From Verrucomicrobiales bacterium (GTDB taxonomy: Bacteria > Verrucomicrobiota > Verrucomicrobiia > Limisphaerales > JAQGOY01), in the NCBI GenBank assembly GCA_028293375.1, contig JAQGOY010000236.1, positions 1 to 44,803 on the forward strand: a stretch of DNA of 44,803 nucleotides, in the 5' to 3' direction. This document shows, in pieces, positions 42,306-44,803 of the stretch. The position numbers and the translations under genes are program-made. Below the pieces are notes generated by a model. It made no database searches. It was not told the DNA's origin and was given only the letters and a program-made list of their open reading frames with translations. How positions within the stretch are numbered: position 1 is the stretch's first letter; each line of letters starts with the position of its first letter.

Positions 42306-43748
42306 CTAGCTCAATCCACCGCGAGAGAAAAGACCTGCGAAAATTTGTTTCATCCACGGTTTCAGGCGGGTTTTATTATAAGAGTCAGCGGTTTTTCGGA
42401 TTGCGTCCCCGCAATTTGGATAAGAGTGAACCACGGAGGCGAGCGCGGCGAGACCAAGCCCCCGTTGCATGGCGATGACGATCTCGGTGATTAACTCGCC
42501 AGCGTGCTGTCCAACAATGGTTGCGCCCAAAATTTTGTCTCCATTTCGTTCGGTTAGAATCTTTACGAAGCCCGCTTCGGAGCGTTCCAATATGGAACGA
42601 TCGACATGCTCAAATCGAGTCAGGTAGAGGCCATAACTGCGGTTGGTTCTTTTGGCCTCGGTTTCGTTAATGCCCACTCGAGCAATTCCCGGGGTGGTGT
42701 AAGTGACCCAGGGCAAAGCGCTATAGTCGACTTTCTGCCGTAATAGTTGGAGTGGCATTGCCAGATTGCGAACGACAACGCGAGCCTGGTAATCCGCAAA
42801 ATGAGTAAATTGAAAACCTCCCAGAACGTCCCCAGCGGCAAAAATATGAGGCTCTGAAGTGGTCAAATAATTGTTCACTTCGACTCCTTTTTCAGAGTAA
42901 TGAACACCTGCCTCACCCAGTCCCAACTGGTCCACGCGGGGGCGTCTTCCTGCCGCCACCAGAATGCATTTTGCGCTGCGAGCAAATGCTTTACCATTGC
43001 ACAGACCTGTAAGGAGAGCTGAATCGCCATCCCGGACGACCTGGTTAATTTCCGCTGAAGTTAAAACTTCTATTTTATCCGAGACAAGCTGTTCGGCTAC
43101 AAGACTGGCCGCATCCTCGTCTTCCCTGGGAAGGAGTTGCGTTCCAAGTTGGAAAATCAAGACCTTCACACCCATACGTGCAAAAACCTGGCCAAGTTCG
43201 CAGGCGATGGGCCCGCCTCCGATCAGGGCGAGGGAATCAGGTTTCGCAGCCAACAGATCAAAAATGGATTCATTGGTAAAATACCCGTATTCTTTTAGCC
43301 CGGGAATATTGGGCACGGCGGCGGCGCTTCCGGAAGCAATGACAAAACGTTTCGCAGTAATCACTTCGTTGCCCGCCATGACACGATGCGGATCAAGGAA
43401 CCTGGCGTGGGATTGAAAAACATGAACTCCGAGGGATTGAAAACGTGCCAGGGAATCGTTCGGGGCAATTTTTTGGCGAAGCTCACGCATGCGAGCCATG
43501 GCGTCATTGAAGTTCAATTCAGCATTTCCAACCCTGATGCCAAATTGACCAGCCTTTTGGATTAAAGAAAAAGCTCGCGAACTGGCGACCAAGGCCTTGC
43601 TCGGAACACAGCCAAAATTGAGGCAATCTCCCCCCATCAGATTGGATTCGGCGAGGGCGACTTTGCCGCCAAGTCCAGCGATACCAGCAGCAGCGACCAA
43701 ACCGGCGGTTCCGCCCCCAATTACCAAGACATCAAAGTCTCGAGTCAT
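42306..43748 (-). CDS. FAD-dependent pyridine nucleotide-disulfide oxidoreductase (mercuric-reductase-like)
   Basis: The 480-residue protein has the family's FAD motif V-I-G-G-G-T-A-G-L-V-A, redox-active G-G-D-C-L-N-F-G-C-V-P-S-K (about 40-52), NAD(P) site L-I-G-G-G-P-I-A-C-E-L, and F-A-A-G-D-V. It lacks the N-terminal heavy-metal domain and the C-terminal Cys pair of true MerA, so mercury reduction is unlikely. The dimer-interface region reads H-S-Y-P-N-C-G-D-A-I-R-K where lipoamide-type enzymes have H-P-T-x-x-E, so the His-partner Glu is replaced or shifted. It probably reduces a disulfide or a small electron carrier. As the first gene of a pair with arsM, it may supply reducing power for arsenic methylation, but this is inferred from position. 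Confidence 0.87.
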   Translation of the reverse strand: MTRDFDVLVIGGGTAGLVAAAGIAGLGGKVALAESNLMGGDCLNFGCVPSKALVASSRAFSLIQKAGQFGIRVGNAELNFNDAMARMRELRQKIAPNDSLARFQSLGVHVFQSHARFLDPHRVMAGNEVITAKRFVIASGSAAAVPNIPGLKEYGYFTNESIFDLLAAKPDSLALIGGGPIACELGQVFARMGVKVLIFQLGTQLLPREDEDAASLVAEQLVSDKIEVLTSAEINQVVRDGDSALLTGLCNGKAFARSAKCILVAAGRRPRVDQLGLGEAGVHYSEKGVEVNNYLTTSEPHIFAAGDVLGGFQFTHFADYQARVVVRNLAMPLQLLRQKVDYSALPWVTYTTPGIARVGINETEAKRTNRSYGLYLTRFEHVDRSILERSEAGFVKILTERNGDKILGATIVGQHAGELITEIVIAMQRGLGLAALASVVHSYPNCGDAIRKTADSYNKTRLKPWMKQIFAGLFSRGGLS

Positions 43749-43842
43749 AAGATGAGCACATTACCTTTGCTAAAGCGCATGCAAAGACATTGATAGGACA
43801 GAGAGGCACTTGGTCAATGAAAACCGAAGCGAACGACAATTG

Positions 43843-43998
43843 CTAATCCTGATTGGGCCGATATTTCCAGGGTTGCCTGATGCGGTCAAGGCGTTCTGCC
43901 TCCTGGGTCTCCTGATCTGATACAACGGTGTTCTTGAAGAACAGTCCGCGAAAACCGGCGAAAACAAAAAGGCACATGACCTGGATGAAGCGAACCAC
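43843..43998 (-). CDS. Possible small membrane protein (44-51 aa)
   Basis: A minus-strand frame ends at TAG 43843-43845. Possible starts are GTG at 43998 or ATG at 43977 (M-C-L-F-V-F-A-G-F). A hydrophobic stretch with two aromatic clusters (F-I-Q-V-M-C-L-F-V-F-A-G-F) is followed by a charged soluble tail (V-S-D-Q-E-T-Q-E-A-E-R-L-D-R-I-R) and P-W-K-Y-R-P-N-Q-D. The membrane-segment-plus-charged-tail layout looks real, but there is no good ribosome-binding site. A competing frame in the same place, starting M-F-S-P-V-F, looks random. It lies ~95 bp upstream of the flavoprotein gene on the same strand. Confidence 0.35.
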   Translation of the reverse strand: MVRFIQVMCLFVFAGFRGLFFKNTVVSDQETQEAERLDRIRQPWKYRPNQD

Positions 43999-44171
43999 AG
44001 TAAAGAAGAGTTTCAGACTCTCATTATGCCACAGATGGAGCGGAAGTCACGGTCCAATGGTAAAATCTCGCCTGAGGAGTAATGGGAGAGCTTTCAATTG
44101 ATGCCTCTGGTTGTTACCACCAAGTTATCGGTAAACGGGAGGCTCACTCTGTCCAGATTTGAACAGGAACC

Positions 44172-44803
44172 TTACTGTTTAAGATTGGGATTGCGGTATT
44201 CTTTATGGCAGGCGGTGCAGGATTGGTTGACCGCGTCCAGTTTTCGGTCCAGTTGCATGCGAAGTTCTGGTGTGGGCCTGGTGGCATGTTGGTGAAGAAG
44301 GTTCTCGACTTCCCTGGCAGTGAGCTCGATCGATTTTAGTCGCTCGATAAAATTCGTTCCGTGATCGACTGATTCCGGTAGACGCTGGGCTTCCCGAAAA
44401 TGTTCCCAAAGAATGACGGCTTCATTTGCCGGTTGAATGTCAGGATGATCGCGAGAAATGCCATACTCCGCCTTGCGCATAGCTTTGAGGTGATCCCACT
44501 GCTCGTCGATGGACACCATCGCATCGACCAACCCGGTGACTTTGGCTATTTCGGGGAAACTTGCGGGGAGTTTGGCCAGGGTATCGGCAGAGGGTGGTTG
44601 GAATTGTTCAACGGCGAGGAACAGTCCCGTGTAGTTGGTCGCAGTGCCGGCAGTTTTTAGCCACGACTCCGCCTGCAGAGAAGACCAGCCCTGATTTGCC
44701 ATGCAAATGACGGCAGCGGCAGTCGGTCCCCGATGTGTGCCGTGGTGGCAATGGATAAATATCGGACCTGGCGAAACTTGCGCTGCTTTGATGAGTTCGG
44801 CTT
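44172..44803 (-). CDS. Tyrosine-phosphatase-like domain fused to a CxxCH haem protein (5' end outside the window)
   Basis: The frame stays open to the window edge, so the N-terminus is missing; the ATG at 44702 is internal. Before it the frame reads I-F-I-H-C-H-H-G-T-H-R-G-P-T, a C-X5-R loop typical of dual-specificity and tyrosine phosphatases. The P-loop is followed by helices M-A-N-Q-G-W-S-S-L-Q-A-E-S-W-L. After ~50 linker residues comes a ~120-residue helical domain ending S-C-T-A-C-H-K-E-Y-R, a single C-type haem-attachment site near the C-terminus, as in cytochrome c'-like four-helix bundles. Haem attachment needs the periplasm, so the whole protein should be exported; a signal peptide must lie off-window. 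The phosphatase substrate is unknown. A redox-sensing role is possible but inferred. Confidence 0.8.
   Translation of the reverse strand, partial: AELIKAAQVSPGPIFIHCHHGTHRGPTAAAVICMANQGWSSLQAESWLKTAGTATNYTGLFLAVEQFQPPSADTLAKLPASFPEIAKVTGLVDAMVSIDEQWDHLKAMRKAEYGISRDHPDIQPANEAVILWEHFREAQRLPESVDHGTNFIERLKSIELTAREVENLLHQHATRPTPELRMQLDRKLDAVNQSCTACHKEYRNPNLKQ

Noticed and set aside
42306-43748. Mercuric reductase (merA)
   Set aside because: No heavy-metal-binding N-terminal domain, no C-terminal Cys pair, and no mer genes nearby.

Overview
This 44.8 kb window looks like a chromosomal piece of a Verrucomicrobiota bacterium, probably near Pedosphaeraceae/Limisphaerales. The basis is style, not a marker gene: very large secreted proteins built from W-W-x-W-x-A-P repeats, lamin-tail domains, Ig-like domains and a shared C-terminal module ending in R-F/Y-Y-R. 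It also has outer-membrane porins (so a Gram-negative envelope) and few Shine-Dalgarno sites. No rRNA, CRISPR array, phage or plasmid module was seen.

Layout. (1) 1-2.2 kb: the 3' end of an OprP-type porin converges on a complete Porin_5-like porin across a bidirectional terminator, followed by a small tail-anchored protein. (2) 2.46-20.89 kb: one 18.4 kb minus-strand run of six exported or membrane-anchored proteins. Transcription order is an Asp-box repeat protein (943 aa), a tail-fibre-like protein (499 aa), a 2828-aa LamG protein with a long helical C-terminal part, a small 'DSDGDGLPDAWE' protein, a MORN/YwqK-like repeat protein, and a 1346-aa protein with seven W-W-x-W repeats. Two junctions are ATGA overlaps and the other three gaps are 7 to 40 bp, so this is very probably one operon for a surface or secreted assembly. 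It is the best candidate here for an undescribed system. (3) 20.9-24.1 kb: a gene-poor island with dispersed repeats, two small orphan ORFs and an N-terminally truncated IS630-type transposase. (4) 24.1-25.2 kb: an orphan HydE/PylB/BioB-like radical SAM enzyme. (5) 25.2-29.0 kb: housekeeping genes xseB-dxs-icd preceded by a serine tRNA whose anticodon reads ACT. (6) 29.1-32.3 kb: a minus-strand operon of a CarD-like N-terminal protein, a TIGR04282-type glycosyltransferase, panE, a lipoprotein and an alpha/beta hydrolase. (7) 32.4-43.7 kb: ArsS radical SAM on plus, a 2567-aa CotH-kinase/lamin-tail secreted protein on plus, then ArsM methyltransferase and a flavoprotein disulfide reductase on minus. 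With the TIGR04282 glycosyltransferase, ArsS and ArsM form an arsenosugar-type set split by the giant CotH gene. (8) 43.8-44.8 kb: a possible small membrane protein, and the 3' part of a gene fusing a Cys-X5-Arg tyrosine-phosphatase-like domain to a C-terminal CxxCH haem-binding domain, running off the window.

Functions were assigned from motifs read by eye. No database search, structure prediction or alignment program was run. Domain limits in the large proteins are approximate.
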